DNA of 64,000 bases from an uncultured Lachnospiraceae bacterium (GCA_910586755.1 CAJUJM010000111.1:65347-129346); one strand, 5' to 3'. Positions 44,078 through 54,100 are shown, counted from the first letter of the stretch. Notes: a model not told the origin generated them from the sequence alone. Numbers and translations: made by a program.

Positions 44078-44694
44078 AAGCTGCTGTTCCACCATTCTAA
44101 AAGCCGGAAGGATATCCGGATGTCAGGATGGGAGGAAAAAAGAGAGGCATAATCCTCTTCTGCCAGCATACCGGCAAGCTGGGCCTTAGAGGAATCCGGC
44201 ACCACAGCGGCGGTATCGCTTACAAAACACAGAGACGGATAGAGGACGCACCACCAGTTGCGTCCTTTTCCCTTCCCCAGAACCACCCGGACGGCGTCGT
44301 AATCCCCGGCGGGAAACAGCATATCCCCGTAAAATTTAGTGGGGAAATGGCTGACGCCCACTTCTACAGAAGATTCATAGTCAAAGCCCTGACTGCGGAT
44401 AAAGTCATCTGCCTCCTTTTTCAACTCAAGCTTATGTAAATTAATATAGGAAACCAGGGCTTCTTTGGAAGAGGGCTGCCCCTCCATACCGGTTTCGATT
44501 TCTTCCAGCAGCAGTGAGCGTACCTGCAGCTTTAACTCCTGATCCTCCTGGCGATTGCTGGCCCCGATAACGTGAAAGCGCAGCACGTCATCCCGGATCC
44601 GGCCAGCCAGGGCCTGATCCCCGCCGCTTAACTGTACCAGCCACAGCGTCAATGCTGCCAGAAGAAAAACAGCTCCGATTTTAATATCCTTCAT
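44074..44694 (-). CDS. spoIIR: Stage II sporulation protein R
   Basis: The forespore signal protein that triggers SpoIIGA to process pro-sigma-E in the mother cell. 206 residues: an N-terminal membrane or signal helix (IGAVFLLAALTLWLVQLSGG), then the conserved IRDDVLRFHVIGASNRQEDQELKLQVR and a C-terminal block with GKGRNWWCVLYPSLCFV. ATG 44694 has GGAGGG 9 bases upstream; in-frame ATGs further upstream would add a long unrelated leader. It shows that the organism can form endospores. Confidence 0.93.
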   Translation of the reverse strand: MKDIKIGAVFLLAALTLWLVQLSGGDQALAGRIRDDVLRFHVIGASNRQEDQELKLQVRSLLLEEIETGMEGQPSSKEALVSYINLHKLELKKEADDFIRSQGFDYESSVEVGVSHFPTKFYGDMLFPAGDYDAVRVVLGKGKGRNWWCVLYPSLCFVSDTAAVVPDSSKAQLAGMLAEEDYASLFSSHPDIRISFRLLEWWNSSF

Positions 44695-44728
44695 AGGGTA
44701 AATTCCCTCCTGTCTGTTGAGATTTGTA

Positions 44729-44756
44729 TTGTAATTGTTGACACCTGTGGTATAAT
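44729..44756 (+). promoter_or_regulatory. Promoter before ddl
   Basis: TTGTAA (44729-44734), a 16-base spacer and a perfect TATAAT (44751-44756). A second TTGACA (44738) is too close to the -10 to serve it. A leader of about 95 bases precedes the gene. Confidence 0.55.
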
Positions 44757-44856
44757 TTAAACACGTGTGAAATAAAAATGGTGTGGGGGTCAAAAGACAG
44801 TTTGCCCCCTGACGCCGCCGGGCTTTGCCCGAGAATTCAGGTAGGAGATACATAGT

Positions 44857-45921
44857 ATGAAAAAAATGACAGTAGCGGTGATTTTTGGGGGTCAGTCCTC
44901 CGAGCATGTGGTATCCTGTATGTCCGCTGCCAATATAGTAGCTCAGATTGACACAGAGAAATACCGCCTTTTGCTTATTGGGATAACAGAGGAAGGCCGG
45001 TGGCTCAAAGTAGATTCTCTGGAAGCAATCCAAAATGGAAGCTGGAAGGAAGGCCAGGAAGAGGCAGTAATTCTTCCGGATGCCACCAAAAAATCCGCAT
45101 TCATAAAGGGAAATGATTCCTGGCAGGAAATTCCTGTGGATGTGGCATTCCCGGTGCTTCACGGGCTTTACGGTGAGGACGGAACGATCCAGGGGCTTTT
45201 GGAGCTGGCCCGGATTCCTTATGTAGGCTGCAGTGTACTGGCATCTGCAGTATCCATGGATAAGCTTTATACCAAGATTATCGTAGATGATCTGGGAATC
45301 CGTCAGGCTGCCTATGAGCCGGTTTTTCGGGAGCAGCTATCCGATATAGCTCAGGTGGCAGACCGGGTGGAGAGCCGGTTTTCCTACCCCGTCTTTATCA
45401 AGCCCAGTAATGCAGGTTCGTCCAAAGGCGTTACTAAAGCGGAGAACAGAGAATTGCTGATATCCGGACTTAAAGAAGCAGCCCGTCATGACAGAAAGAT
45501 TCTGGTAGAAGAAACCATAGTTGGCCGGGAGGTGGAATGTGCTGTCTTTGGAGGCGGAGCTGAGCCGGTAGTCGCTTCAGGAGTGGGAGAAATCCTGGCG
45601 GCCGCAGACTTTTATGATTTTGATGCAAAATATTACAATGCAGAATCTAAAACCGTAACAGATCCGGAACTTCCCGGCAATGCCTCTGAAACCATCCGTA
45701 AAAATGCGGTAGCCATTTTTAATGCTGTGGATGGCTACGGGTTAGCCAGGGTAGACTTTTTTGTAAAACAGGATGGGGAAGTGGTATTTAACGAAATTAA
45801 CACCATGCCCGGATTTACTGCTATCAGCATGTATCCCATGCTTTGGGAGGCAAGAGGTATAGATAAAAAAACATTGGTAAACCGCCTAATTGAGCACGGC
45901 TTAGCCCGTGGAAAGCAGTAA
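44857..45921 (+). CDS. ddl: D-alanine--D-alanine ligase
   Basis: ATP-dependent ligase that makes D-Ala-D-Ala for peptidoglycan, in the cytoplasm. 354 residues of the ATP-grasp fold: MTVAVIFGGQSSEHVVS at the N-terminus, KPSNAGSSKGVTKAEN, FYDFDAKYYN and FNEINTMPGFTAISMYP. The Tyr-Asp-Phe-Asp-Ala-Lys-Tyr omega-loop is of the D-Ala type and not the D-Lac (VanA) type, so ordinary D-Ala-D-Ala termini are expected. murI starts 19 bases after its stop. Confidence 0.95.
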   Translation: MKKMTVAVIFGGQSSEHVVSCMSAANIVAQIDTEKYRLLLIGITEEGRWLKVDSLEAIQNGSWKEGQEEAVILPDATKKSAFIKGNDSWQEIPVDVAFPVLHGLYGEDGTIQGLLELARIPYVGCSVLASAVSMDKLYTKIIVDDLGIRQAAYEPVFREQLSDIAQVADRVESRFSYPVFIKPSNAGSSKGVTKAENRELLISGLKEAARHDRKILVEETIVGREVECAVFGGGAEPVVASGVGEILAAADFYDFDAKYYNAESKTVTDPELPGNASETIRKNAVAIFNAVDGYGLARVDFFVKQDGEVVFNEINTMPGFTAISMYPMLWEARGIDKKTLVNRLIEHGLARGKQ

Positions 45922-45940
45922 ACACCGGGAGGACGCCAAT

Positions 45941-46777
45941 ATGACAGAAAAAATAGAGTCCATTCGAAACGCACCCATAGGCGTATTTGACTCCGGCGTG
46001 GGAGGATTAACCGTAGCCCGCGAGATTATCCGTCAGATGCCGGATGAAGGGATTATTTATTTTGGGGACACGGCCCGAGTGCCCTATGGAAACAAGTCTA
46101 AGGACACGATCACCCGCTATTCCAGGCAGATTATCCGGTTTTTAAAAACCAGACAGGTGAAAGCCATTGTGATTGCCTGCAATACGGCCAGCGCCTATGC
46201 CCTGGAGGAGGTAAAAAAGGACCTGGATATTCCGATTTTGGGGGTAATTCGGGCAGGGGCCGTCAGTGCGGTAAAAGCAACCCAAAACGGCAAAGTAGGG
46301 ATTATCGGTACAGAAGGAACCATCCGCAGCGGGATTTATGAGACAGTGATCAAAGAGATGATGCCTTCAGCCCGGGTAAGCGGAAAAGCCTGTCCTTTGC
46401 TGGTGCCTTTAGTGGAAGAAGGACTTCTCCACGATTCCGTAACCGATGAAATTGCATCCCGGTATTTAAGCGAATTAAAAGCCAAATACGTGGATACACT
46501 GGTGTTGGGATGCACCCACTATCCGCTGCTGCGCTCCACTATAAAGCGGCTTATGGGGGAAGATGTCACGCTGATTAATCCGGCATATGAGACGGCTATT
46601 GAGCTGAAAGCGCTGTTAGAAAAGGAAGACTTAATCTGCTGTCCGGGCGTGTGCCAGCCACAAGAAAAATACCAATTTTATGTAAGTGACCTGGCGGAGA
46701 AGTTTACCAATTTTGCATCCTCTATTCTTCCCCAGCAGGTAAAAGAAACCAAAAAGATTGATATTGAAAATTATTAG
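45941..46777 (+). CDS. murI: Glutamate racemase
   Basis: Interconverts L- and D-glutamate for peptidoglycan. The 278 residues carry both catalytic cysteines, IACNTASAYAL and LGCTHYPLLR, and the N-terminal GVFDSGVGGLTV and PYGNKS motifs. ATG 45941 (MTEKIES) has GGGAGG upstream, a better start than the in-frame ATG at 45908 that would overlap ddl. It follows ddl, so the two wall precursor enzymes are probably co-expressed. Confidence 0.96.
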   Translation: MTEKIESIRNAPIGVFDSGVGGLTVAREIIRQMPDEGIIYFGDTARVPYGNKSKDTITRYSRQIIRFLKTRQVKAIVIACNTASAYALEEVKKDLDIPILGVIRAGAVSAVKATQNGKVGIIGTEGTIRSGIYETVIKEMMPSARVSGKACPLLVPLVEEGLLHDSVTDEIASRYLSELKAKYVDTLVLGCTHYPLLRSTIKRLMGEDVTLINPAYETAIELKALLEKEDLICCPGVCQPQEKYQFYVSDLAEKFTNFASSILPQQVKETKKIDIENY

Positions 46778-46821
46778 GAACGATTCTGAATTATTTCTTC
46801 ATCAGGAAGGCAGGAAAAAAT

Positions 46822-47268
46822 ATGACAAAAGACGTACTCATCACAGTTAGCGGCCTTCAATCCATGGGCGGTGAGAGCGATAACATTCAAATTATTACTC
46901 CCGGAAGTTATTACCACAAAAACGGCAAACATTATATTATATATGACGAGGTAATAGAGGGATTTGACGGTATGGTCAAGAATACCATTAAAGTAGGAGA
47001 AGATACCATGGATGTAATCAAACACGGGATCTCCAGCGTTCACATGGTATTTGAAAAGGACAAGAAGCGCATTACCTCCTACACCACTCCTATGGGGGAG
47101 ATGATGATCGGTCTGAATACTACCGATATCCGGGTAGACCAGCAGGAACATGCCTTAAAAGTCCAGGTCAACTATTCCCTGGACATCAACTATCAGCATG
47201 TATCTGAGTGCAATATTGTAGTGGACGTCCAGTCTAAGGAACAGGCGGCAATTCATCTTACAAGTTGA
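46822..47268 (+). CDS. DUF1934 family protein
   Basis: A 148-residue beta-rich protein (KDVLITVSGLQ, GKHYIIYDEV, KVQVNYSLDIN) matching the DUF1934/YwiB type, a lipocalin-like small barrel of unknown function found widely in Firmicutes. GGCAGGAAAAAA upstream of ATG 46822. It sits 44 bases after murI, possibly in the same transcript, and a hairpin terminator follows. Confidence 0.8.
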   Translation: MTKDVLITVSGLQSMGGESDNIQIITPGSYYHKNGKHYIIYDEVIEGFDGMVKNTIKVGEDTMDVIKHGISSVHMVFEKDKKRITSYTTPMGEMMIGLNTTDIRVDQQEHALKVQVNYSLDINYQHVSECNIVVDVQSKEQAAIHLTS

Positions 47269-47276
47269 GAGGGAAG

Positions 47277-47310
47277 GGAATCAGGCGGGAGAGAAGTCTG
47301 ATTCCTGAAT
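47277..47310 (+). terminator. Probable terminator after DUF1934
   Basis: GGAATCAG (47277-47284) pairs with CTGATTCC (47298-47305), followed by TGAATTTT. Modest stem. Confidence 0.5.
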
Positions 47311-47359
47311 TTTACTACTAATAGTCGAAATAATAGCTGAATAAACACTGAATAAAATA

Positions 47360-47388
47360 TTGCTGCTGATAAAGGAATATGATATACT
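47360..47388 (+). promoter_or_regulatory. Promoter of the three-gene nitrilase cassette
   Basis: TTGCTG (47360-47365), a 17-base spacer and TATACT (47383-47388), 40 bases before the first start codon. It supports the cassette as its own transcription unit. Confidence 0.6.
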
Positions 47389-47428
47389 GAAAGCGTAACA
47401 GGTAAGATAAAGTCATCAAGGGGCCAGA

Positions 47429-48868
47429 TTGGGGGATGATGAATTGTACCGGCGAGTTTATAACATTGTTGCGATCATGATTAGAAGGATAGAAGAAGAA
47501 AAAGGAAGAAATAAAAGATTTTTAATTGACGACCGTTCCTATAATCAGCAGGAGGCCAAAAAAATATTACAGGATAGATTTCCGATTTTATATGAAGAAG
47601 ATGGAAGTGGATATAAAGAAATTACTGATTTGATGGAAAACGTAAACTGGGAGGAAGTGGAGCGCTTTTCCCAGGAATACGAAAATGTACACGTGATTTT
47701 CAGCTTTTTGCGGCATCTGGATATGGCTTTGGAAAAGAGAACAAAATTTGAGGGAAACCCACCAGAAGGTATTCGGACTATAGATGCGCTCAATAACAAT
47801 GTAGAGGAAACACAAATTCAGGTCCTTCCGAAAATGAATGCCTATTGGGAAAGAGGTAGTGGCGGAAGCCAACATTCTTATGATATAAGCCGGCTTTTAA
47901 AGAATATTATGTACATTGATACTCGTATATTTTCTGAAATGCAGATAGAACAAATCAAACACAGCTTTTTGTCATCTTCTATGTTTTACCGTGCCGAGAA
48001 AAAGGGAATTTTAAGAATAGGAGTTTCATTTATCAGCCGGAACCTCCATATAATGACGAGAGAAAGCGGAGAAAATAAATTTTGTGTGGATGCTGTTACA
48101 CGGCCCGGCCAGGTGGAGAAAAATGTGAAGCGGGTCTTAGAAGAAGCTCGCCGTGAACAGGTAGATATTGTATTCTTTCCGGAAATGATAGGAAGCAGTG
48201 AAACAGATGCTTCTATAACGAAATATTTGCTAGAGGCTGCACTCGAAATGAGCAGTGAGGAATATCCCGCCTTGATTGTCCTTCCTTCTAAATGGGAGGA
48301 GAACCAAAACAGTGCTTTGGTTTTGACTGGAAATGGGGCTGAGGTTTGCAGCCAGCAAAAACAGTATCCTTATGACGGACCAGTTGAGCCGGGAGGAAAA
48401 CCGGCGCAGGAAGATCTAAGTCCAGATGGAATTTTGCATTTGATTCACTGCCAAGGCCTGGGAAGAATGGCCATAATGATTTGCAAAGATTTTTTGATAA
48501 CAGAATACCTGCAGATGCTGCTGGAAATATTAAGAGTAACCCTTATTTTGGTGCCATCTATGACTACGGGAGAATATGATTTTAAAACCCATATTCATAT
48601 GTGTGAACACGCTGACTGCTGCGTCATGCAGGGAAATTGCTGTTCCGCACAATGGATGGTAGCCGAAGACCAGCGCGGAAAACTTGACACATGCGGGTAT
48701 TGCCTCAAGAGCGGGAAAAATCAAAATCCTAAATATGTCCAAGGTGGAGAAAAGATTATTTCTTTTACGAAACCGGACAATTGCAGGACCGGAGAATGTA
48801 AAGAGGCGTGTCTGTTCATTGAGGATTTCTATTACAGAAGAGGGCAACAAAAAGGAGGAAGCGTATGA
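47429..48868 (+). CDS. Protein with unknown N-terminus and nitrilase-fold C-terminal domain
   Basis: 479 residues. The first 190 are mostly helical and charged and match nothing I know. From about 195 to 440 the sequence reads as a carbon-nitrogen hydrolase fold with the full triad: Glu252 in VDIVFFPEM, Lys311 in SQQKQYPYDG and Cys352 in MAIMICKDF. The spacings (59 and 41 residues) are close to the family norm. It would hydrolyse or transfer an amide or nitrile-type carbon-nitrogen bond. The start is TTG 47429 with AAGGGG upstream; no in-frame ATG is near. It overlaps the next gene by 4 bases (ATGA). Confidence 0.75.
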   Translation: MGDDELYRRVYNIVAIMIRRIEEEKGRNKRFLIDDRSYNQQEAKKILQDRFPILYEEDGSGYKEITDLMENVNWEEVERFSQEYENVHVIFSFLRHLDMALEKRTKFEGNPPEGIRTIDALNNNVEETQIQVLPKMNAYWERGSGGSQHSYDISRLLKNIMYIDTRIFSEMQIEQIKHSFLSSSMFYRAEKKGILRIGVSFISRNLHIMTRESGENKFCVDAVTRPGQVEKNVKRVLEEARREQVDIVFFPEMIGSSETDASITKYLLEAALEMSSEEYPALIVLPSKWEENQNSALVLTGNGAEVCSQQKQYPYDGPVEPGGKPAQEDLSPDGILHLIHCQGLGRMAIMICKDFLITEYLQMLLEILRVTLILVPSMTTGEYDFKTHIHMCEHADCCVMQGNCCSAQWMVAEDQRGKLDTCGYCLKSGKNQNPKYVQGGEKIISFTKPDNCRTGECKEACLFIEDFYYRRGQQKGGSV

Positions 48869-49635
48869 AATGGGATAAGGAACTTTATCAGGGATTAGAC
48901 CAAATGTATGAGCGAGCTCCCTCTCAGCAGGAAGAGGGGCAGTATCAGGTTCAGTTGGAGGAATTAAACCGGGAATACCTATACGAGACAATGCGTATGT
49001 ATCAGAGAAAAGAGAAAAACCTTCTGTATCAGGAACTACGCCAGGGGCAGAGGGTTTCTCTGCTTTTTCAACGAATCGCATTAAAAAATAAACATATGAG
49101 TCTACTTCTGATGGGGATTTTTGTCGGGATGGTGTATATGGTGGGGTTTTTATTTCGGGATATGGAGGATGAAAGGGACTTTACCATTGTTATGGAAGGG
49201 CTGTGTAAAAAGGCTCATTATAGTAATGTTTTAAAGTATCTATATCAAAACCCGTCTGCCCGCCATAAAGATATTGCCCAGAATGAGGGAATCAGCGCCA
49301 GTTTCCTGACAGAGATTATGAAAGAGCTTCAGGCAAAGAGGGCAGTTGAAAAATATTACAGTGGTAAAGCAGCTTTTTATGAGCTGACAATAGATGGGAA
49401 AGCCTTTGCCAAAACATTGGAAGGTAGAATGGAAGAATGGATTGTGCCAGATTATTTAACTTCATTTAAGACGGAATTTTTTGATGATATAGAAAGACAG
49501 CCTGATTATGCACAAAAGATGATGCATTCCAAAACAATCAAACAGATGGGTAGTTCAGAAGATAAGATAGTATTTTTAAGTAGAAAATTTGATTTGAAAC
49601 AGGAAAAGAGATCGAGAGAAAAACAGATTATTTAA
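48865..49635 (+). CDS. Winged-helix protein with a central hydrophobic segment
   Basis: 256 residues. The N-terminal 75 are helical and rich in Gln, Glu and Tyr (coiled-coil-like). A 20-residue hydrophobic stretch follows (about 76-96, MSLLLMGIFVGMVYMVGFLF), then a winged helix (about 115-180: SNVLKYLYQNPSARHKDIAQNEGISASFLTEIMKELQAKRAVEKY, then a GKAAFYELT wing). The C-terminal 75 are charged. Possibly a membrane-tethered DNA-binding or protein-interaction module. Strong AAAGGAGGAAGCGT before ATG 48865. No family recognised; the function is probably tied to the nitrilase gene it is coupled with. Confidence 0.7.
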   Translation: MKWDKELYQGLDQMYERAPSQQEEGQYQVQLEELNREYLYETMRMYQRKEKNLLYQELRQGQRVSLLFQRIALKNKHMSLLLMGIFVGMVYMVGFLFRDMEDERDFTIVMEGLCKKAHYSNVLKYLYQNPSARHKDIAQNEGISASFLTEIMKELQAKRAVEKYYSGKAAFYELTIDGKAFAKTLEGRMEEWIVPDYLTSFKTEFFDDIERQPDYAQKMMHSKTIKQMGSSEDKIVFLSRKFDLKQEKRSREKQII

Positions 49636-49652
49636 AATAATAGGTGAAAATT

Positions 49653-50309
49653 ATGGAAAAATTGATGAAGGATTTAGATGAGATAGTGAGGAAATATAAT
49701 CAGCAGGAAGCGGAATGGCAAGAAAAAATAGAGGCGGTAGATAACTTGTCTGAGATTTCCGATTCGGAACTTAGAAAACTGCTGAATGAGGTTGTGCGGA
49801 TTATAAGGCAACTGCTGAAGGAGGCTCCTTTTGAAGAGGCTGAAAAAAAGCTGAAAAAGGTTTTGCCAAAAAAATTAGAGGAAAAGGTAGTAAAGCTTGC
49901 ACATCAGTCATTAAAGGGGTACTATGCCTTGGCCCCTGTACGGGCTCTGGAGAAAGAGAGACTGGAAGGAGCTGTCAGCCTGATTACCCTCATATTTAAT
50001 AAATATATATTACGTTATGAAAAAGATTTCTTTTTATTTGGATCTGAATACAACATAGAAGAAAGTCAGCTGAAAAAAATCGCAGAAAGTATGGATAGTC
50101 TGGTGTCTTTTTATGTCCAGAGCCACTATAGCCGGCGGATGATTATAGGAGATCTCAAAGATGAAACAGGACTTATGGATGCAACAATAGAGTCTGTGGC
50201 AGACTTAATTGAAGAAAATTATCAAAAATTACAGTTTAATGAAATACTGGATCAATTGCGGTATCTGGACAGCCGCGTTTCTGAATTAGAGTCCTACGAA
50301 ACAAAATAA
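49653..50309 (+). CDS. All-helical protein of unknown function
   Basis: 218 residues, nearly all predicted helix, rich in Lys and Glu, with coiled-coil stretches at about 1-65 (MKDLDEIVRKYNQQEAEWQEKIEAV) and 185-215 (NEILDQLRYLDSRVSELESY). No catalytic or DNA-binding motif is recognised. ATG 49653 with AGGTG upstream is preferred over GTG 49644. It follows the winged-helix gene by 17 bases and completes the cassette. Codon use is A/T rich like the two upstream genes and unlike the neighbouring ddl, murI and rpoB. Confidence 0.65.
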   Translation: MEKLMKDLDEIVRKYNQQEAEWQEKIEAVDNLSEISDSELRKLLNEVVRIIRQLLKEAPFEEAEKKLKKVLPKKLEEKVVKLAHQSLKGYYALAPVRALEKERLEGAVSLITLIFNKYILRYEKDFFLFGSEYNIEESQLKKIAESMDSLVSFYVQSHYSRRMIIGDLKDETGLMDATIESVADLIEENYQKLQFNEILDQLRYLDSRVSELESYETK

Positions 50310-50357
50310 AAGAGTTAGATTTTGAGAGGTAGATTATCATATCACTGCCCCATTTAA

Positions 50358-50421
50358 AAAGAAACCGTCCCATGGAGTTTCCGGCTTAAAACTTGAATTC
50401 CATGGAACAGTCTCTTTGTTT
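50358..50421 (+). terminator. Terminator after the cassette, probably bidirectional
   Basis: An imperfect stem of about 22 pairs centred on CCATGGA/TCCATGG with A-rich left and T-rich right flanks, between the converging genes. Confidence 0.65.
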
Positions 50422-50431
50422 TACACAAATC

Positions 50432-50890
50432 CTATTTATCCTTTTTCCAAAACATCAGCTTGTCCTTTAAGCTTTTCTTAGGAGCAGCCTGAACGGACTT
50501 GCCGCGGACGCTCTTAAGATCGGTAATATAGAGGCCGCTGATAACCACTTTCGCCTCACTTTTAACAGGAAGAACCTGAAAAACCTTCTCATCCGCAATG
50601 AGAGTCACGATCTTGGGGCCTACCTTGGCTTTGACAATAGGCAGCTTCGCCCAGCGCATATACTTTGGCGTCTGTTCATAAACCATCTTGGGAAGGCCGG
50701 ACTCTTTGATTTTTAATTTCTTCTTGTCGATTACCAGAATTGAGACAGTCTGTTTGGCAGCTTCCATCATAGACTGGGATGCGGCCTGCTTCTTTTCCAG
50801 CTTGCGCCCGAAATAGTACAGAAGTCCCAGAATGATTGCTGCAATAAGAAGGATCCAGAGCAATACATTTAAAATTAAGTTCCAGTTCAT
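50432..50890 (-). CDS. Small membrane-anchored protein of unknown function
   Basis: 152 residues: an N-terminal membrane helix (about 5-27, LILNVLLWILLIAAIILGLLYYF), a short basic linker, a soluble beta-rich domain (about 45-125: VSILVIDKKKLKIKESG, VGPKIVTLIADEKVFQVLPVK) and a Lys-rich tail. No motif recognised. GGAGG before ATG 50890 and its own promoter. It is divergent from rpoB; nothing in the sequence shows a functional link to it. Confidence 0.7.
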   Translation of the reverse strand: MNWNLILNVLLWILLIAAIILGLLYYFGRKLEKKQAASQSMMEAAKQTVSILVIDKKKLKIKESGLPKMVYEQTPKYMRWAKLPIVKAKVGPKIVTLIADEKVFQVLPVKSEAKVVISGLYITDLKSVRGKSVQAAPKKSLKDKLMFWKKDK

Positions 50891-50948
50891 GGGGCAATAC
50901 CTCCAAATAGTTTCCTTATGTAAGGTTGTAACTGAATAGTTACATTAG

Positions 50949-50977
50949 ATTATACCATTTACAGGGGAAAAAGGCAA
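50949..50977 (-). promoter_or_regulatory. Promoter of the small membrane protein gene
   Basis: Minus-strand TTGCCT (50972-50977), a 17-base spacer and a perfect TATAAT (50949-50954). Confidence 0.6.
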
Positions 50978-51007
50978 GCGAAAGAGAGAATTGTAAAAAA
51001 GTTGCAC

Positions 51008-51036
51008 TTGACAGATTGACAATCATGTGATAAACT
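51008..51036 (+). promoter_or_regulatory. Promoter of rpoB-rpoC
   Basis: A perfect TTGACA (51008-51013), a 17-base spacer and TAAACT (51031-51036), with a leader of about 88 bases before ATG 51131. The leader holds no obvious riboswitch. Confidence 0.75.
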
Positions 51037-51130
51037 GGAATGTGCACTATTGTGGCGTCCTGGGCTTTCAAGGGTCAAGTGCGCCCAAAAGTAAATCGTG
51101 ACAAGAAAAGAAAACAGGGGTGAAACGTCA

Positions 51131-54100
51131 ATGGAGAAAAGCAAGATGCGTCCGGTGCCGGCCGGTAAGAGCGTAAGAATGAGCTTCTCGGGACAAAAAG
51201 AAGTTTTAGAGATGCCAAACCTGATTGAGATTCAGAAAAACTCCTATCAGTGGTTCTTAGACGAAGGACTCAAGGAAGTATTTGAAGACATCTCTCCGAT
51301 TGCAGATTTTGCAGGCCATCTCAGCCTGGAATTTGTAGACTTCACATTATGTAAAGACGATATTAAATACACCATCGAAGAATGCAAAGAGAGGGACGCT
51401 ACTTATGCAGCACCTTTAAAGGTAAGGGTGAGGCTTTGCAACAAAGATAAAGACGAGATCAATGAACACGAGATTTTCATGGGTGATCTTCCGCTCATGA
51501 CTGACACAGGTTCTTTTGTAATCAACGGCGCAGAGCGTGTTATTGTAAGCCAGTTGGTTCGTTCACCGGGCATCTACTACGGCGTTGCACATGACAAAGT
51601 AGGAAAGGAGCTGTACAGCTGTACGGTAATCCCCAACCGCGGCGCGTGGCTGGAGTATGAGACGGATTCCAACGACATCTTTTATGTACGGGTAGATCGT
51701 ACCAGAAAGGTTCCGGTAACAGTTCTGATTCGTGCCCTGGGCTTCGGGACTAATGCAGAGATTATTGAGTTGTTTGGCGAAGAGCCAAAATTATTAGCCA
51801 GCTTTGGTAAGGATACCTCCGATAATTACCAGGATGGCTTATTAGAGTTATATAAAAAGATTCGTCCGGGCGAACCGTTGTCCGTTGATAGTGCAGAAAG
51901 CTTGCTTAACAGTATGTTCTTCGACCCCAGAAGATATGACTTGGCAAAAGTAGGCCGTTATAAATTTAATAAAAAGCTGGCGTTTAAGAACCGCATTAAA
52001 GGCCATATTCTGGCGGAAGATGTGGTAGACACCACCACCGGCGAAATCCTGGCAGAGGCCGGCGCTAAGCTGGATAAGGAAATGGCAGACAGGATCCAAA
52101 ATGCGGCAGTTCCCTTTGTATGGATTGAGGGGCCGGAACGCAAACAGAAGGTTCTTTCTAATATGATGGTAGATATTTCCTCCTATGTTCCTTTTGATCC
52201 GGCAGAAGCAGGGATTACGGAGTTAGTATACTACCCGGCATTAGAGCCTATCCTGTCAGAAGTTGGAACTTCTGACATAGACGAATTAAAAGCAACCATC
52301 CGCCGCAGCATCCACGAGCTGATCCCCAAGCATATTACCAAGGAAGATATCCTGGCGTCTATTAACTATAATATGCATCTTGAGGAAGAGGTGGGAACCG
52401 CAGATGATATCGATCATTTGGGCAACCGCCGGATCCGCGCCGTAGGCGAGCTGCTTCAGAACCAGTACCGCATTGGTCTGTCCCGTATGGAGCGTGTGGT
52501 AAGGGAGCGTATGACAACTCAGGACATGGAGGGAATTACACCCCAGTCCTTAATAAATATTAAACCTGTAACCGCGGCGGTAAAGGAGTTCTTTGGAAGT
52601 TCCCAGCTGTCCCAGTTTATGGATCAGAATAACCCGCTGGCGGAGCTGACCCACAAGAGACGTCTGTCCGCACTGGGCCCTGGTGGTTTGTCCAGAGACC
52701 GTGCGGGATTTGAGGTTCGGGACGTACACTATACCCATTATGGACGTATGTGCCCTATCGAGACCCCTGAAGGTCCCAATATCGGTCTGATCAACTCTCT
52801 TGCAACCTATGCAAGAGTCAACGAGTATGGCTTCATTGAGGCGCCCTACCGTGTATTGGATAAGAGCGATCCCATGAATCCGGTGGTAACCGATGAGGTA
52901 GTATACCTGACTGCTGACGAAGAGGACAACTTTGTGGTAGCACAGGCAAATGAGCCGTTAGATGCAGACGGGCATTTTGTCAATAACAATGTTTCTGGAC
53001 GTTACAGAGATGAGACTTCTGCTTTTCAGAAGAAGGCTATTGATCTGATGGACGTTTCTCCCAAGATGGTATTTTCCGTGGCAACTTCCATGATTCCCTT
53101 CCTGGAAAACGACGATGCAAACCGCGCCCTTATGGGCTCCAACATGCAGCGTCAGGCAGTTCCGCTTTTAGCGACAGAAGCCCCGGTAGTGGGCACTGGT
53201 ATTGAGGGAAAAGCCGCCGTTGACTCCGGCGTCTGCGTAGTGGCCAAAAATTCCGGAGTGGTAGAGCGATCCGCTTCCAATGAGATTATTATTAAGAGAG
53301 ATTCCGACGGCAATCGGGATGTATACCATTTAACCAAGTTTAAGAGAAGTAACCAGTCTAACTGCTACAACCAGAAGCCCATTGTATTTAAGGGCAACCA
53401 CGTACAGGCCGGCGAGGTTATCGCCGACGGCCCGTCTACCTCTCAGGGGGAAATTGCGCTGGGCAAGAATCCTCTTATCGGATTTATGACCTGGGAAGGC
53501 TACAACTACGAGGATGCAGTACTTCTTAGCGAGCGTCTGGTGCAGGAAGACGTTTATACTTCTGTTCACATTGAAGAATACGAGGCAGAGGCCCGGGATA
53601 CAAAGCTGGGACCGGAGGAAATTACCCGGGACGTTCCTGGCGTGGGCGAGGATGCATTAAAAGATCTGGATGAGAGAGGAATCATTCGAATCGGCGCTGA
53701 GGTTCGCGCCGGTGATATTCTGGTTGGCAAGGTAACTCCCAAGGGAGAAACCGAGCTGACTGCTGAGGAACGTCTGCTCCGCGCTATTTTCGGTGAGAAA
53801 GCAAGAGAAGTAAGAGATACTTCCTTGAAAGTACCTCATGGCGCATACGGTATTATTGTAGACGCCAAGGTGTTTACCAGAGAAAACGGCGATGAGCTGT
53901 CACCAGGCGTAAACGAGACTGTTCGAATCTATATTGCTCAGAAGAGAAAAATCTCGGTAGGTGATAAGATGGCAGGCCGTCATGGAAACAAGGGTGTTGT
54001 TTCCCGCGTGCTTCCGGTTGAGGATATGCCTTTCCTGCCTAACGGACGTCCTTTAGACATTGTGCTGAATCCCCTGGGCGTGCCTTCCCGTATGAATATT

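Noticed and set aside
44738..44756. TTGACA with TATAAT before ddl as a -35/-10 pair
   Set aside because: The spacer is only 7 bases; another -35 (TTGTAA) 16 bases upstream of the same -10 fits better.
44695..45162. A long N-terminal extension of SpoIIR on the minus strand
   Set aside because: It runs through the ddl promoter and into ddl itself; ATG 44694 has a good ribosome site and gives the normal SpoIIR length.
47429..50309. The nitrilase cassette considered as a type 1 defence-associated reverse transcriptase system
   Set aside because: No reverse transcriptase motif (YxDD) is visible in any of the three proteins.
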